NCBI RefSeq assembly: GCF_009389715.1
Contig: NC_052400.1
Coordinates: 1 to 64,000 of the forward strand
From: Phoenix dactylifera
Taxonomy: Eukaryota > Streptophyta > Magnoliopsida > Arecales > Arecaceae
Reading direction: 5' to 3'
Length of the DNA: 64,000 bases
Shown: positions 33,571 through 46,411 of the stretch, one piece after another
Layout: each line of letters opens with the position of its first letter
Numbering within the stretch: the first letter of the stretch is position 1
Notes under the pieces: generated by a model
The model's input: the letters and a program-made list of their open reading frames with translations, nothing else
What the model was told of the DNA's origin: nothing
Database searches by the model: none
Made by a program: the position numbers and the translations under genes

Positions 33571-34007
33571 CCTCGCTTCCCGTGACATTCTCACGAAATC
33601 CCCTCTCCAGTGATGATTTCCGGCGCCGATTTCTTTGCTTTCTGATCAAATTCGTGGAGGGGTGGTTCGATTTCCTGCGGTCGTTAAGTTGGATATCGGT
33701 TTTTCTCTGTTTCGCCTTTTGTCTTGTCGCTCTCGTCCGAGTCGCTCTTCCTGTAGCTCTCCGCTGGATTTGAGTCCATTTGGGGTTTTCGATGGGTCGT
33801 GTCGGATTGGATGGGCATAAGGAATTAGGGTTTTTAGCAGCCGAAAGGGAGTTTTTCTAATTGTTTTTGGTAATTGACTCTGTGGCGAATGTGATCTGTT
33901 CTCATCTGTTTTTCTCTCTCCGAAAAAAAACTCCTTTTGCAACTGATCTTCCTCATTTATGATTTTCCCATCATTCTTTAGCTCCTATCGTTTGATAATT
34001 CTTCACA

Positions 34008-37000
34008 ATGAAGCTCCTGGTGCATGTTATTGAAGCCCGTAACCTCCAGGCGTTGGGTCTCAATGGCCTGAGTGATGCCTATGTAAAATTACAGATCGGA
34101 AAACAACGGGCAAAAACTAAGGTGGTCAAGAAGAACTTGAACCCTGTATGGAATGAGGAGTTCAGCTTCCTAGTCGGGGACCCCAGCGAGGAGCTCACGG
34201 TCTATGTTTTGGATGAAGACAAGATCTTCAGTGATGATTTCCTGGGACAGGTCAAGGTGCCATTGTTGAAGGTCTTGGATACAGATGATCTTTCACTTGG
34301 GACGCAATGGTATCAGCTGCAGCCCAAGAACAAGAAGTCTAAGAGCAAGGACTATGGTAATATATCTCTCTTAATATCTTTTCTATATTGGTGGATTTTT
34401 ATATGTGTTTTGCTTGACTTTTGTGATCTTTATTTTTTTTATTTTAATATTCGAAATAAGTTTCCACCAATTGAGCTTCATAATAGTTTCCCTTGATTAC
34501 AGTTTTAGTGAATATTGAGCAATCTATCTATGTGGCATTTTGCTATCTATGTGCTGCATTTGAATATGTTTGTCTCCTAGTTGAAATTTAGGATTCTGTT
34601 TCATGATTCACGGTTTCCAAGTGATCCAGGATACAAAGGGTAGGCTAGCAGCCATTTTGATCCAACTATTTGTTCATTGTGTTAAATTTATCTAATGATC
34701 TGATATGCTAGTCACGATTAAAATAGTAAATAGATGTAACATTGTCATGTGCTGTAAATGTCTAAGTATGAAGAAGAAATTAATGGAGACTTCAGATGGA
34801 GAGAATGCTGTGACTGTGTGGTTAAAGGGTCAAGTTTCTTCTCTTCTTCTCTCGTAATTGTATTCTTTTGGTTTTGTCCTGCAGGAGATATTCGTCTCAC
34901 TGTAACTTTGTCTCAGAAAAACACTGATGAAATACCCATAGTCACTCATTCATTTTTTGTTGATCATTCATCAAACTCTGATAAATCATTCGAATTAACA
35001 AGAGGACCAACCCCACTATGTTCTAACAGAATCTTGGAAAGATATGCTGTACCAGTGATTGACAAAACGGAACCTGTCAAGGGAGACAAGTTGAATGCAC
35101 CGACATTTGTTGATCGTCTGTTTCATATTTTTGCCGGGAAAAATGCAGAGGCTGCATTGCCTTCTAGCAGGAATCTTGACTGCCCAGAAGACCTACAAGA
35201 AGCATTTGCAAGCCCTGAGACTTCTGAAAGACAAACTAATGATACATGCTCTAATATCACATTTGATGAACTACTGAAAACAATTGAATCAAAGGATCAA
35301 GGAAGCGAAATGCCTGGAAATCTACGAGGAGGAGTACTTCTTGACCAATCTTATGTTGTTGCACCTCGTGATCTGAACTCTCTTCTCTTGTCACCAAGTT
35401 CAAATTTCTTGCAATCACTTGCTGAGCTTCAAGGAACTACAAGTCTGCAAACTGAACCTTGGAGACTTGAAAATGGTGGAGAGAGCTTGAAAAGAGTGAT
35501 TACCTACACAAAAGCTGCGACCAAATTAGTAAAAGCTGTGAAAGCCACAGAGGAGCAGACTTATCTGAAGGCTGATGGAAAAAATTATGCTGTTTTAACA
35601 AATGTGAGTACTCCTGATGTTCCTTTCGGTAATTGTTTCCGGACAGAGGTTCTTTTCTGCATAATGCCTGGGCCTGATTTGCCATCTGAAGACCAATCTT
35701 CACGTCTGCTAATTTCCTGGCGCATGAATTTCCTCCAGAGTACTATAATGAAAGGTATGATCGAAAATGGAGCAAAGCAAGGCTTAAAGGATAGCTTTGC
35801 CCAGTTTGCTGATTTGCTTTCGCAGAATATAAAACCACTTGATCAAGAAGACACTGGGCACAACAAAGACCAGATCTTAGCTTCTTTGCAAAATGAGCAG
35901 GAGTCAGACTGGAAGCTGGCATTTAGATTCTTTGGAAATTTTACTGTTATATCATCAGTTTTTGTGGCCTTCTATGTTCTTGTACACATCTTGCTTGCAA
36001 GCCCTAGTATAGTTCAGGGGCTCGAGTTTCGTGGCCTAGATCTGCCTGACTCAATTGGGGAAGTTGTGGTTTGTGGTGTTTTGGTTCTTCAAGGACAGCG
36101 TGTTCTTGATATGATAGGACGCTTCTTGCAGGCCCGGAAGCGGAGAGGTAAGACTTGATTTCCCTGGACCATATCTTATATTTCAATCAACTTTTTCTTT
36201 TAAAATTCTATCAGTATGAAGAGTTTTTTTTTTTTTCCATTACTAAGAGATATTGTAGTTTCTCATAATATTAGTGCAGTTCTAATATTGAATTTTATGT
36301 GATTCAGAAGGTGTTCGTAACCTTTAGTTATTTGATATGTAAGGTTAGTACTAATATAGTATTATATTTATAGCAAAGCGTAAGACATCCTCCTTCTTTG
36401 TTGTTTTCAAGCCATTTGTATATTGTTCAGAGGTAATGATGCTATATTCAAGGGGTAGTATCACTTGCTGGAACTTTTTGCTATCCTTGAAAATTCATGC
36501 CTCTATCATTTTGCTTGACTTGCTGAACTTAAAACATCCGAAACAGGTTGACGAGTTAAGTCTTCTATCGTCCTTACAAGGAAAACCATAATATGATACA
36601 TAATATGCATATATCCTTAGTTCTAAAGCTTAGATACTTCCCTAGAGGAGACATGCTGGTGTCTAATATGTATCAGATGCAAATAGTTCTCAGTATACAG
36701 TACAGCACTTGTTAAATATTTTCGTACAGACTCAATTATTTAATAAAAATATTGTGGTATCTAATTACTTTACCTGATTTCTTCTTGCATTGTTAGATGT
36801 TTGTTATATAATTAACTATGTAAATGATTTTTTTTTAATTTCCATGCAATGACCATTTTCTTGACAAATTTTTCTGGATTTGCCGATACCAACATGTCCA
36901 TTATGTGTTATACATGTAATTTGTATCCATATACATGCTTCATAAATTGTAAGACTTCATTTATATTGGTACCTTTATCAATTTCAACTTCGACTTATGG

Positions 37001-40000
37001 TGAATAAAGAATTAAGTTTTCCTGCTTATAGCAACTGCACTCTGTCTTAGGCTGGAAACCATCAGTCTTAGTTCCCTTGTTTTAGCTTGCCAGTAACATA
37101 TCTTATTCTTTTTTCAGTTAGTTGGAGACTATCCACATGCTGTAGAAAGTAACTTATTTTCCTTAATGCAGGCAGTGATCATGGAGTCAAAGCACAAGGG
37201 GATGGATGGTTGCTAACTATTGCCTTAATTGAGGGCAGTAATTTAGCAGCAGTGGATTCAACTGGTTATTCTGATCCCTATGTGGTTTTCACATGCAATG
37301 GTAAAACTAAAACCAGTTCAATAAAATTCCAAACTCTGGAGCCTCAATGGAATGGTAATTAAAGATATCTCTAATTCTTGAAATTCTTTAATATTCTGCA
37401 TAGATTACTACTTTATATTACTAAATTGAACCACCACCATATTTGCATTTTTCGTTTTCCAGCCTAGAATTTTCTTAAATAACGGACTGTTGAGACTTGC
37501 TAACTTTATGTTTGATGGACCAGTAACCAGTGAGGATGCCAGCTAGTGTAGTTGGCTGGTAAATTCATTGGGGGTTGGTATGCATGACATGGGTTCAAGT
37601 CCTGGAATCACCTGATTTTCGGTGAGGTTTCCTTCTACAAAATTTTAGATGGTCATCAGTTAGGGAGAACAAAAGACATATGCAGACTTAAAAAGTATTG
37701 ATAATACAGGTGAGAGTGTTCAAATTATTAAAGCAATTTATTATATTAACAGTATAATAAAGATTTGGACTACCCAATTTACATTAACTCCTTGAAAAGA
37801 GGATTTTAATGGTTCAAAATCAATGGACTATCAAAATTCAAGATCCAAACTTAGAAACCAAAGTTGATGTGTTTTGATGGTCTCTAACTTAATTATCAAG
37901 TAGGTGTCAAAATGAAAGATTTTAATAATATGATACTATATTTTACTATATTTTGATGATCAAAACATAATGAATTTAAATCCATCCACCCATGTTTTAA
38001 GATGTATGGATCATGATCCATAAATTGGATTTTCAATTTATGTACCTCATTATGTATTTTATCACACGCTATAATTGATATTCTTCATTTTTGTACCAAC
38101 TTGGTACAAGATTAGAATTTAGAAATCATAAAAGTATTTGAATCCTGGTTTTGAGCATCTTTTTTATCAATGTTTGGATCTTCGTTTTGGATGGTCATTA
38201 ACTCATTTAGCAAGAAGTTAACTTAGAGTGTGTAGTCCAACTCTAATATAAATTACTTATATATTAAAATGATATATGGCATTGTAATAAATTTTTATGT
38301 TTTCACATATAATAATTATCTTATAATTTGTACACTACAATATTAGGTGCATCCTAATAATATGACTTTATTGTAGGAATAATATACTGCATAAACTGTT
38401 GGTCAGCTGTGTCAGAATAACTAAACAGTTTACTGAACCAAAAGAGTGTAGCAAGGTCATTTCCAAGGTAATCACAGATCTTTCTATCCTAAACAACCAA
38501 ATATAGAAATTAAGCTAGTCAGTTGTAGGTGATGAAGACAATAGTTCCTGCAACTGTAACTGCTAGCAAATTAAACAGAAAGTTGTTAATTGAATTGTTG
38601 CATTATTAGTTGCACCTGCAACTTAAATTGGAAGCAAGTGGAACTACAGGCAATTAAACAGTCCTATAATAGTTCAAGAACATTTTTGACTCTCTTCCAG
38701 TCTGATGCGTTGTTCATTTATAAATTGGTGTCAAACTATATAACTTACTGACCTGCACTATAATATATGATCAATATACAGAGATAACACATTGACTGAA
38801 ACCTTGTGTGAATGAAATAACAATATATGAGAGGTAGGATACTATTATCTCTAATCTATAAGTTTTCCATTCACTAATTCATTTTCTGTTGATTTTTACA
38901 GAAATCTTTGAATTTGATGCCATGCATGATCCTCCATCAATGATGGATGTGGATGTGTATGATTTTGATGGGCCTTTTGACGAAGCTACATCTCTTGGTC
39001 ATGCTGAAGTCAACTTTGTGAAATCTAATTTGTCAGAACTAGCAGATTTTTGGATTCCTCTTCAAGGGAAGTTAGCTCAGGCATGCCAGTCTAAGTTGCA
39101 CTTGAGGATTTTTCTGAACAACACACGGGGCACTGATATTGTGACAGAGTATCTAACAAAAATGGAGAAAGAAGTTGGAAAGAAGGTGGGTACTTATCTC
39201 TTATTTGGCATCTCTCATAACTCAGTGTGAAACTGTAGCTTATACATTGCTATTTTAACTAAGTTCGGGACAAATCTATGTGTAGATAAATTTGAGGTCT
39301 CCTCAGACAAATTTTGCATTTCAGAAGCTTTTCGGTCTGCCACCAGAAGAATTTCTCATCAATGATTTTACCTGTCACTTGAAGCGCAAGATGCCCATGC
39401 AGGTACTTATTTACTTCCATTATGTTGTACTCTATTGGAATCCTCAGTTTGCCCCCATACTTCACAATGCTGTCTGAAAAATTTGTTCTCCTCAATCATT
39501 TCACATAGGATGGCAATAATATATTTGGTCTGCTTGTTAGCTACTCAGTCGTCATCACTGTTACAGTCATATAGTGGGCCAGTCAGCTTACTTCAGCAAT
39601 CGGCAGCTCACCATGCCAACTTGCAGTTTTTAAATTTTTGACTCCTCGGGCAATTTAGACAATAGTTTCTTGGCATATTTATGGTCTGAATGTCGAGGTA
39701 GTGATTAAAGAAAATGGTTGCCTTCAAATGTTTGACATTGTCCAATCAGGTTCAATAATGATATGATCCAATTACATCTATTGGTTGATTAATGGAATAA
39801 TGTGAATGCAATTTTGATGGCCTTTTATAAACTGAGTCATGTTATAAATTTTGTATAGTTCGTCAGACTATATGACCCATGCCTTATTGAAAGTATATAA
39901 TGTTCATATGATATAAGGATCAGCATACATGCCAACCGAAAAAAATTACTGGTTTTTTCACTTTTTCCTTGCAGGGCCGCCTCTTTCTATCTCCAAGAAT

Positions 40001-41515
40001 AATTGGGTTTTATGCAAACTTGTTTGGACACAAAACAAAGTTTTTCTTTCTTTGGGAAGATATTGAGGACATCCAGGTGATTCCTCCAACTCTGGCATCA
40101 ATGGCTAGCCCATCTCTTTTGATTATTCTCCGCAGGGGAAAAGGTATGGATGCAAAGCATGGCGCAAAGACTGTTGATCAGGATGGGAGACTTAGGTTTC
40201 ATTTCCAGTCATTTGTATCATTCAATGTAGCCAACAGGTAATACTCTTCACTTATTTCCTTGTACAATATTTTGAATCTTATGTAAGGCATACATTCAAG
40301 TTAAAGAAAATTTGTTTCCTTTTTTACTCTTATCAGTTTGTTTTCTGCATGGGTTGATGATACATTAGTTCCTTATTCTATTTAATTTTTGTACTGCCCT
40401 TGCTATTAGTGGTTTATAAACCTACACAACATGCTCATACATTGTTTTTCTAGTCCTTTGGATTAAGAAAGTGCTGTTTTTTGGTTTAATGCCTACCAGG
40501 GTTTTCATGTATTCAGATCTGGATTTTAGGTTTTTTAAGTTGCATGTCTGATTCTCCAATACTTCACCTCTTGAATCTTGATAAAGAGAATATATGTAAT
40601 TTTAATGCCTAACAGGACAATCATGGCATTATGGAAGGCTAGGTCCTTGAGCCCTGAACAAATAGTGCAGATGGTTGAAGAAGAATCTGAAGCAACCCTC
40701 CATAGTGAGGAGAGTGGATCTTTCTTAGGGATAGAGGATGCCAACATGTCAGAAGTTTTCTCATCTACCATTTCAATTGATGTGAGTTTTCCTTCTTCTT
40801 TTTTTTGCCCTTTCTCCACGTATATATATGATATGTGTGTATTCTCAAATTGAGCTTGCCTGGGGATCACCAAAATGACAAGGGAACTGCGACCATTGAT
40901 GTGTCATCAGATGAACTCATTGATGGAGGTATTTGAAGGAACTTCATTGGAGCGAAGGGTAATGGAGAAAGTTGGTTGTGTCAACTACTCTATATCAGCG
41001 TGGGAACCAGTTAAGCCTGACATTTACCAAAGGCAAGTTCACTACAAATTTGACAAGAGTTTATCTCGTTATGGAGGTGAAGTAACTAGCACGCAGCAAA
41101 AATGTCCCTTGGCTGATAAAAATGGATGGATTATTGAAGAAGTGATGACACTCCAAGGGGTTCTGCTTGGTGACTACTTTAATGTAAGAACGTCTTTTTC
41201 AAACTAATGTTTTCGCTGTGGCTTTAAGTGTATGGAAGTACTGTATATGGATTGTACAGATTCTCAATAGTGGCTTTTCTGAGATTTTTGTCCAATCATG
41301 TGCTCTTTTTTCTCATGCAGCTTCACTTGAGGTACCAAATGGAGGATCTTGCCCCTAAACTGAAGGCCTGCAATGTTCAGGTATCCTTGGGGATTGCTTG
41401 GTTGAAGAGCACTAAGCATCAGAAGAGAATAACAAAGAACGTAATGTCCAATTCATCAGCTCGACTCAAGGAGATGTTCAGTCAAGTTGAAAAGGAATTC
41501 ATAGGGGGAAAGTAG
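34008..41515 (+). CDS. C2 and GRAM domain-containing protein with two VASt domains
   Basis: Nine exons: 34008-34356, 34885-36147, 37172-37354, 38902-39185, 39286-39402, 39975-40237, 40616-40781, 40911-41183 and 41321-41515. All have GT/AG borders and the frame is kept, giving 1030 residues, close to Arabidopsis At1g03370. Domains: first C2 (residues 1-110, MKLLVHVIEARNL, GLSDAYVKL), VASt (about 260-430), a hydrophobic segment (about 466-490, possible membrane anchor), second C2 (about 550-690, DSTGYSDPYVVF), GRAM (about 705-830, FGLPPEEFLINDF, GHKTKFFFLWEDIEDI), second VASt (about 878-1000). The family binds membranes through C2/GRAM, and VASt domains are lipid-transfer-like; a role at membrane contacts or calcium-responsive membranes is inference. 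The start is the first ATG after the leader and opens the C2 fold. Frame and splice sites look intact. Confidence 0.93.
37530..37650 (+). repeat. tRNA-derived SINE-like remnant in intron 3
   Basis: GTGTAGTTGGCTGG resembles a polymerase III A box. GGGTTCAAGTCC (37591-37602) is a good B box. They are about 45 bp apart, as in tRNA-derived plant SINEs. No tail or target duplication is clear, so it is probably old. It lies in the 1547-bp intron of the C2/GRAM gene. Confidence 0.5.
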
Positions 41516-42589
41516 AATGATTCTTTTCACTGCTACATGCAGCTATTTGTGAATAGCAGCACCACATAAAAAAGATAGTGTGAATATCAGCTTGGATTCT
41601 GAGCATCAAAAAACAGATGATCCGTATTCAGAAGTTTGATTATTTTGGTTGGAACGAAGCAACTTCAAAGGTTCGGCTGCGAGCCTGAGAATTGGTTCTG
41701 AGCTCTAGATTTTGATTCTTGCTCATTCAGGCATCAAATAAAAGAGTACCAAGAGTTTTCATTATGGATTCTTCTGGATATCGTATGATGGATCCTCGGC
41801 GGCTTTCTCCATTCTCCTGTCAATTAGGGAGCTTTGGTAAGAGAGGGGCGTGCCGCGCTGGTGAAGTATGATGAAATTCTTGGGGGCATCAGGGTCTGAA
41901 GTGGTAATGACTTGGAAACTAGCTGGCCAGTGATATTTCTTGCTAACATGAGTAGCAAAATTATTGAAAGGAATATTGGTTTCATCCTGCCTGTACACCT
42001 ATAGTCCAATCACAAGGTAAAAACATGATAAATGATTCTTTTCTGCAAGTAAAAAGGTTTTGATGATCTTTTTTCTTTCCTGGTCCACATACGAAGTATG
42101 TAGAGGGAGGTAAAAAAATTTGTATTCAGAATTTATCTTAGATGAACATGTTTTTCCTAATTTTTAACAGTGGGCACTGTTGTTAAGCCCCTAATTTTCT
42201 TCCTGAAGGTAGGCTGAACAAAAGGAGGGTCTTCTTGAGCCTCTTAAATGCAGAGCAATTCTTAATGCATCCACATTTTGACAACTGAAGCCTTTTCAGG
42301 GGTCTCATATTTGGCCTATTAGAGGATTTATCCAAGTAATCATCACAAGTCGTTCCATCTTTTCTTTAAAAAGCTAACTTCGATCTATAGGAGGGCCAGG
42401 ATGCCATAGCCTCCAATTTGTCATCCAGGATACTAGGATACTAAAGCCCATATCCTTGATTTGACCGTCAATTCACTTCCCGAGAGATTAAACGGAAAAT
42501 TAGCATTTTCCGACGTTCTGGTTTCTCCGTGGTCATCCGCAAATAGAATGCCAGTAAAAGAGATGCTCTTTCTCGGTAATAATCTTAAA
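41516..42589. other. 3' region of the C2/GRAM gene and spacer
   Basis: AATAAAAG near 41738 could be the polyadenylation signal. The rest shows no gene. Confidence 0.4.
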
Positions 42590-42594
42590 GTCCT

Positions 42595-43450
42595 TCCATT
42601 TAACTAGCCGAACACCCTCTAGCTTTCTTCTCGGCGATAGGCACTCCACCTCCAGGTCCGAGGCGGCTTTCACCACCACCTTTCGGCGGTCCGCATCCCC
42701 GACCCTCAACCCCACCGGCGCCCTCACCGTAATGTCCAGCCGCACGCTCCGTGTCCTGGTCCCGCTGCAGCATCGCCGCTACCCCGGCTTCCAGCTTCTC
42801 CCGCCCCTTCAGCGACACTGTCATCATCGCCAAGCTATGCGCCTCCTGGTAGAACACCGGCGGCTGCCCCGAGCATAACTTCACCCTGTGGTACGCCACC
42901 GCGGCCCACCCTCCCTCCTTGTACTCTACACCGACTTCTTGTTGGGGTTCTCGGCCCGCACTACGGCGACCGCCAGCTCCGCTGCGACGCTCCTGTTGAA
43001 ATCACCACTTGTCCTAAAAGCTTAAGATCATAGGATGAGGTAGATTTATTTATATATTTATATTTTCTTACTCTCTCTCTCACATATGGGCAAGACTTTT
43101 TTTTTAATGGGCGAGCCCAACATGTGATTTTTTTTTTAATAATGGGGTTAAAGAGTGCGGAGACAGGGTTCAAACTCAGGACCTCTGCTCTGATACCATG
43201 TTGAAATCACCATTTGTCTTAAAAGCTTAAACTAATAGGATGAGGTAGATTTATTTATATATTTATATTGCCATACAACTCCGTCCTTGAGATCGCTGTC
43301 GAGGGCGGCTACGTACGCCAAAGCGCTCGAACTCGTAGGTGGGTTGATGATGTGGTAGATGCAGAGGAAGGAGGCGACGGAGATGAGGAGGAAGAGGTTG
43401 CAGAAGCAATAGAGGCGGCGGCGGTGGCCACAGCCCATGGAGCGGTGGCT
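42595..43450 (-). pseudogene. LEA_2/NHL (NDR1/HIN1-like) family pseudogene
   Basis: On the minus strand the parts of an NHL protein follow in order. There is a basic head and a hydrophobic anchor (RRRLYCFCNLFLLISVASFL, about 43420-43330), then an extracellular LEA_2 domain (AAELAVAVVRAENPN near 42970, YHRVKLCSGQPPVFYQ near 42890, LDITVRAPVGLRVG near 42735). The frame shifts between these parts, with a one-base loss near 42930, another shift near 42745 and others near 43320. A 276-bp TRIM splits it at 42994-43269. NHL proteins are membrane-anchored and often defence-linked; this copy cannot be expressed as such. Confidence 0.7.
42994..43269 (-). mobile_element. TRIM (miniature LTR retrotransposon) in the NHL pseudogene
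   Basis: Two near-identical terminal repeats of about 75 bp (42994-43073 and 43199-43269, both TGTTGAAATCACCA... on the plus strand) flank 125 bp. On the minus strand, TGGTATCAGAGC (43198-43187) abuts the 43199 LTR, the standard primer-binding site. There is no coding capacity. A clear target duplication is not seen. It would move only with proteins from another LTR element. Confidence 0.75.
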
Positions 43451-44957
43451 GCAGGGATGGTAGTAGCTAGGGGGTGTAGGACAGCGGGCGAGGGACGCCC
43501 ATGCTGGGTGGAGGGGAGACCTTGGAGAAGGAGGAGGTTGTGAAGGTGGTGGCCTCTCCCTCTTAGGGAAAGGTGTACGTGTTCGGTTTGACGTCGGGTG
43601 GCTGGCTGGAAGGGATCAAGGGATGCAGTGGTTTTGGGCAGCCTTGAACAAGAGAAAATGGCCTTTGCTCTTGCCTCTTGGCAAGCCGGCCAAGCATTGA
43701 GCTAGTTGTGGGCATTTGCAAATACAAAGTTGTAATTGGGCACAGCAGTGTAAACTTCGTAGGGGTACCATACCAGCTCTCAAAGTCTTCACCAGCTACA
43801 CTAGTTAACATTAACAGACAGCAAGTTTCTGTGCTAACTGAACTTCTTGGCATCTCTTTTCATTTGACAAAAATATAGGATTAAGCTTAGGTATGGCATC
43901 CCGGCCGCAACTGCAATGTCCCTGCAGCAGAAGCAGGGATGGCAATCTATAGTCCGGACCTGATCGATTAGTTGTCTAGGCTCATCTGAAATGAATTGAC
44001 GAGTTAAAGATTTTTTATAACTTAGTCAAGTATGGAATATTTGACTGGGACTTGCTTGATTATAACTTCCTGAGTTAAACAAATCTTAAAATTTACTACA
44101 AGATCCAGCATGTCAGCGCATGTTGTCATATACCATCTCCGAATTGATACATAATACAGAGGGCATACTGAATGTTAGTATGCTGAACCAACTCTTGTAC
44201 CAGATATTACTGATATTGTACGGAAATATGAAACCGAAATCGGTGAATCTTGATTTATTCCTACATCTCTAATAACGATAGCAGAGTAAAGGTTTGTTTC
44301 GCATTATTCTAAAAGTTATTATTATGTATAAATCTCTTACTATGGACAAATTGCAAACTCCAAATCTTCTCCCGTAAAAATTTCTATGCATACATACCAG
44401 AAATATATCATCACCATATAGGGCTGAAAGCGAGTCGGATTGTATCCAACAGTATCCATTTCCTTATCCGATTTTTGTCAGATTCAGATACTATTTTTTT
44501 TGATCCGATCGGATCCAGACAGTCAGTTCAAAAATCTCCCGAATACGGATGCTGATACATCTGATTTTTCCAAATTCAGATCCAGATCCAAATATCCGTA
44601 TAACAAGAATAAGTAAAAATAAGATGTTTAAGTTAAGTTAAAACAGAAAACTAATTAAGTAATTATCCAAACCTAAACTAAAAGAAACCTAGATATCAAA
44701 TGACTGTCACTTAAGATAGTAACTCAAATACGAAATACTTGATTTAAATAAAATCCTTCGAATCACTCTGCACGTCTTAAAGGCTCAAACCTCTCATTCG
44801 TTTGTTTCATCCTTCTTTCTTCTTTGTCATTTTCAAACAACTAGAATTTCTAAAGTCCTATCCACTTCTTAGTTTTCACCCGACAATTATAACCAGTGAT
44901 AGCTGTGAGACTTTTGGAGGTGCTATAAATCTCATCTGCTTTAATGATGAACACTCT
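43451..44957. other. Intergenic; old hAT-like remnant near 44418-44600
   Basis: 43560-43880 is moderately GC-rich with a 96-codon minus frame I do not recognise. 44418 begins TAGGGCTGAAAGCGAGTCGG and is followed by GGATCCAGA/CCGAATA motifs, typical of degenerate non-autonomous hAT termini. No gene supported. Confidence 0.4.
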
Positions 44958-45085
44958 TGGGCCGGGTAGGAGCTATGCCCGATAAATGTTGCGGGCCAGA
45001 GCAGTGATGACATAAAAGGCTGGGTCTATGCCCAATCACTGCTCTGGCCCGCAATATTCATCGGGCATAGCTCCTACCCAGCCCA
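44958..45085. ncRNA. Long near-perfect hairpin, MIRNA-like candidate
   Basis: Arms of 51 bp (44958-45008 and 45035-45085) are inverted with 48 matches. The three differences are all transitions. The loop is 26 bp. On the minus strand two of the three would be G-U wobbles. No target duplication flanks it. It could be a young inverted duplication that yields small RNA, or a foldback element; transcription is unknown. Confidence 0.4.
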
Positions 45086-45895
45086 TGCCGCTGCCAGTTC
45101 AATTTCCGACGCCAAGGTATCAAAGACATTTATCATGTCTTTGATCACAATCCTACAAAGGGAAGTAGGGAGGGTAGACACATTCAATATTTGAAATTAT
45201 CAAATGTGATATTCACTTACACATCAAGAAAATCAGCTTAAATCTTTCATTACTCAAAACCAGCTTATGATCAGTATTGCAGCGACCAGAAATGTTTCGC
45301 ATATGATGCAGCCTATATATCAACCAAATAAAAAAAAAATCAATCAGCACTTTTGAGTTCCAAATCGACGTATCATCCGAATTTCAAAGGTCTGACAAGT
45401 GACAACTCAATTGAACCTTAGAGACATCATCCAACCCAGACCAAAATACAAAGCAATTTCACATGCAAGCCTCCCACTCAAACCAGAGCTCGAACCAGAT
45501 TCCTCGTAGGTCTGGTACATGTCTATTAAGTGGCTAGAGTAGGCCCAAATCCAAATCCTAAACACGATACGAGATTCAGATAAACATGCACCCAAATCCA
45601 AGAATTAATCTTGATTAACAAAATCCCAACAAGATGACAAGAACCAAATAAATATTCAAATTTAGAGAAAAAAGGGCATTTTTAGTTCCTCACAGAAAGT
45701 TTAACCGTACACACAAAAGTCGTCATATATTTACAAGGAATAAAACTACAATAGGAAAAAAAATCTAAAAAAAGATACCGTGCATCATCACCAAAAGTGT
45801 ACACACAACAGTCGTCATATATTTACAATAATTACGACCACAAAAAAAAAAGAAATTTGAAAAAAAGATACCGGGTATCATCACCGAATCAAACA
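45086..45895. other. Spacer downstream of the RING-H2 gene
   Basis: Contains a small palindrome (ATCAAAGACAT, 5-base loop, 45119-45145) and AT-rich sequence. A repeated CAGTCGTCATATATTTACAA occurs near 45717 and 45808. No gene seen. Confidence 0.45.
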
Positions 45896-46411
45896 CTACT
45901 GAGAACCCTCTGCGCAGTGGCAAGCGCCGTAATTACTACTAATACCAGAGCGAAGAAGAGGCGGCGGCGGCGGGGGGGACGGTGGCTCGTCGGTCGGAAG
46001 GAAGTGGGACCGGCAGAGGGGACACGTGGCGTGATGGTAGTCGAGCCAGCGCTCGAGGCAGGCCTTGTGGAAGAGGTGGCCGCAGGAGAGGCGGTTCACC
46101 ACCGACTCCGGCTCGAACCGGGTTAGGCAAACCCGGCAGTCGACCACCTGCTGGCGCCGCCGCTCGAAGGCCGACCCGAACCGGATGGGCTTGAACCGGC
46201 TCCGGAAGCGGTCGGTGAGGGTGGGCTCCGGAGGCCTATCGGAAGCGGAGACCAAACCGGTCGGGTCCGGAGCCCGGGGGAAGGGGCGGAAGCCGAGGAC
46301 GTGCAGGACGAAGCGGACGATCTCCTTGAGGACGGAGACGATGAGGGCGGTGTTCACCAGGAGGAGGGTCAGCATGCCCTCCGAGGGCGTCGGCAGGCTC
46401 GAGAGACCCAT
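45896..46411 (-). CDS. XERICO-like RING-H2 finger protein (probable E3 ligase)
   Basis: Single exon, 171 residues from ATG 46411. The MGLSSLPTPSEGML start matches the XERICO/RHA2-type N-terminus, followed by a hydrophobic stretch (about residues 13-40) that could anchor it in a membrane. The RING-H2 motif is complete: C92, C95, C110, H112, H115, C118, C130, C133 with WLDYHHATCPLC. A Pro run (145-151) follows. RING-H2 proteins of this group act as E3 ubiquitin ligases; XERICO affects abscisic acid levels in Arabidopsis. Upstream in-frame ATG at 46522 exists, but the conserved MGL start favours 46411. GC-rich coding, intact. Confidence 0.88.
   Translation of the reverse strand: MGLSSLPTPSEGMLTLLLVNTALIVSVLKEIVRFVLHVLGFRPFPRAPDPTGLVSASDRPPEPTLTDRFRSRFKPIRFGSAFERRRQQVVDCRVCLTRFEPESVVNRLSCGHLFHKACLERWLDYHHATCPLCRSHFLPTDEPPSPPPPPPLLRSGISSNYGACHCAEGSQ

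Noticed and set aside
34758-34884. ATG-initiated extension upstream of C2/GRAM exon 2
   Set aside because: It is intron sequence: a clear TCCTGCAG acceptor at 34877-34884 and the exon 1 donor give a better-conserved protein.
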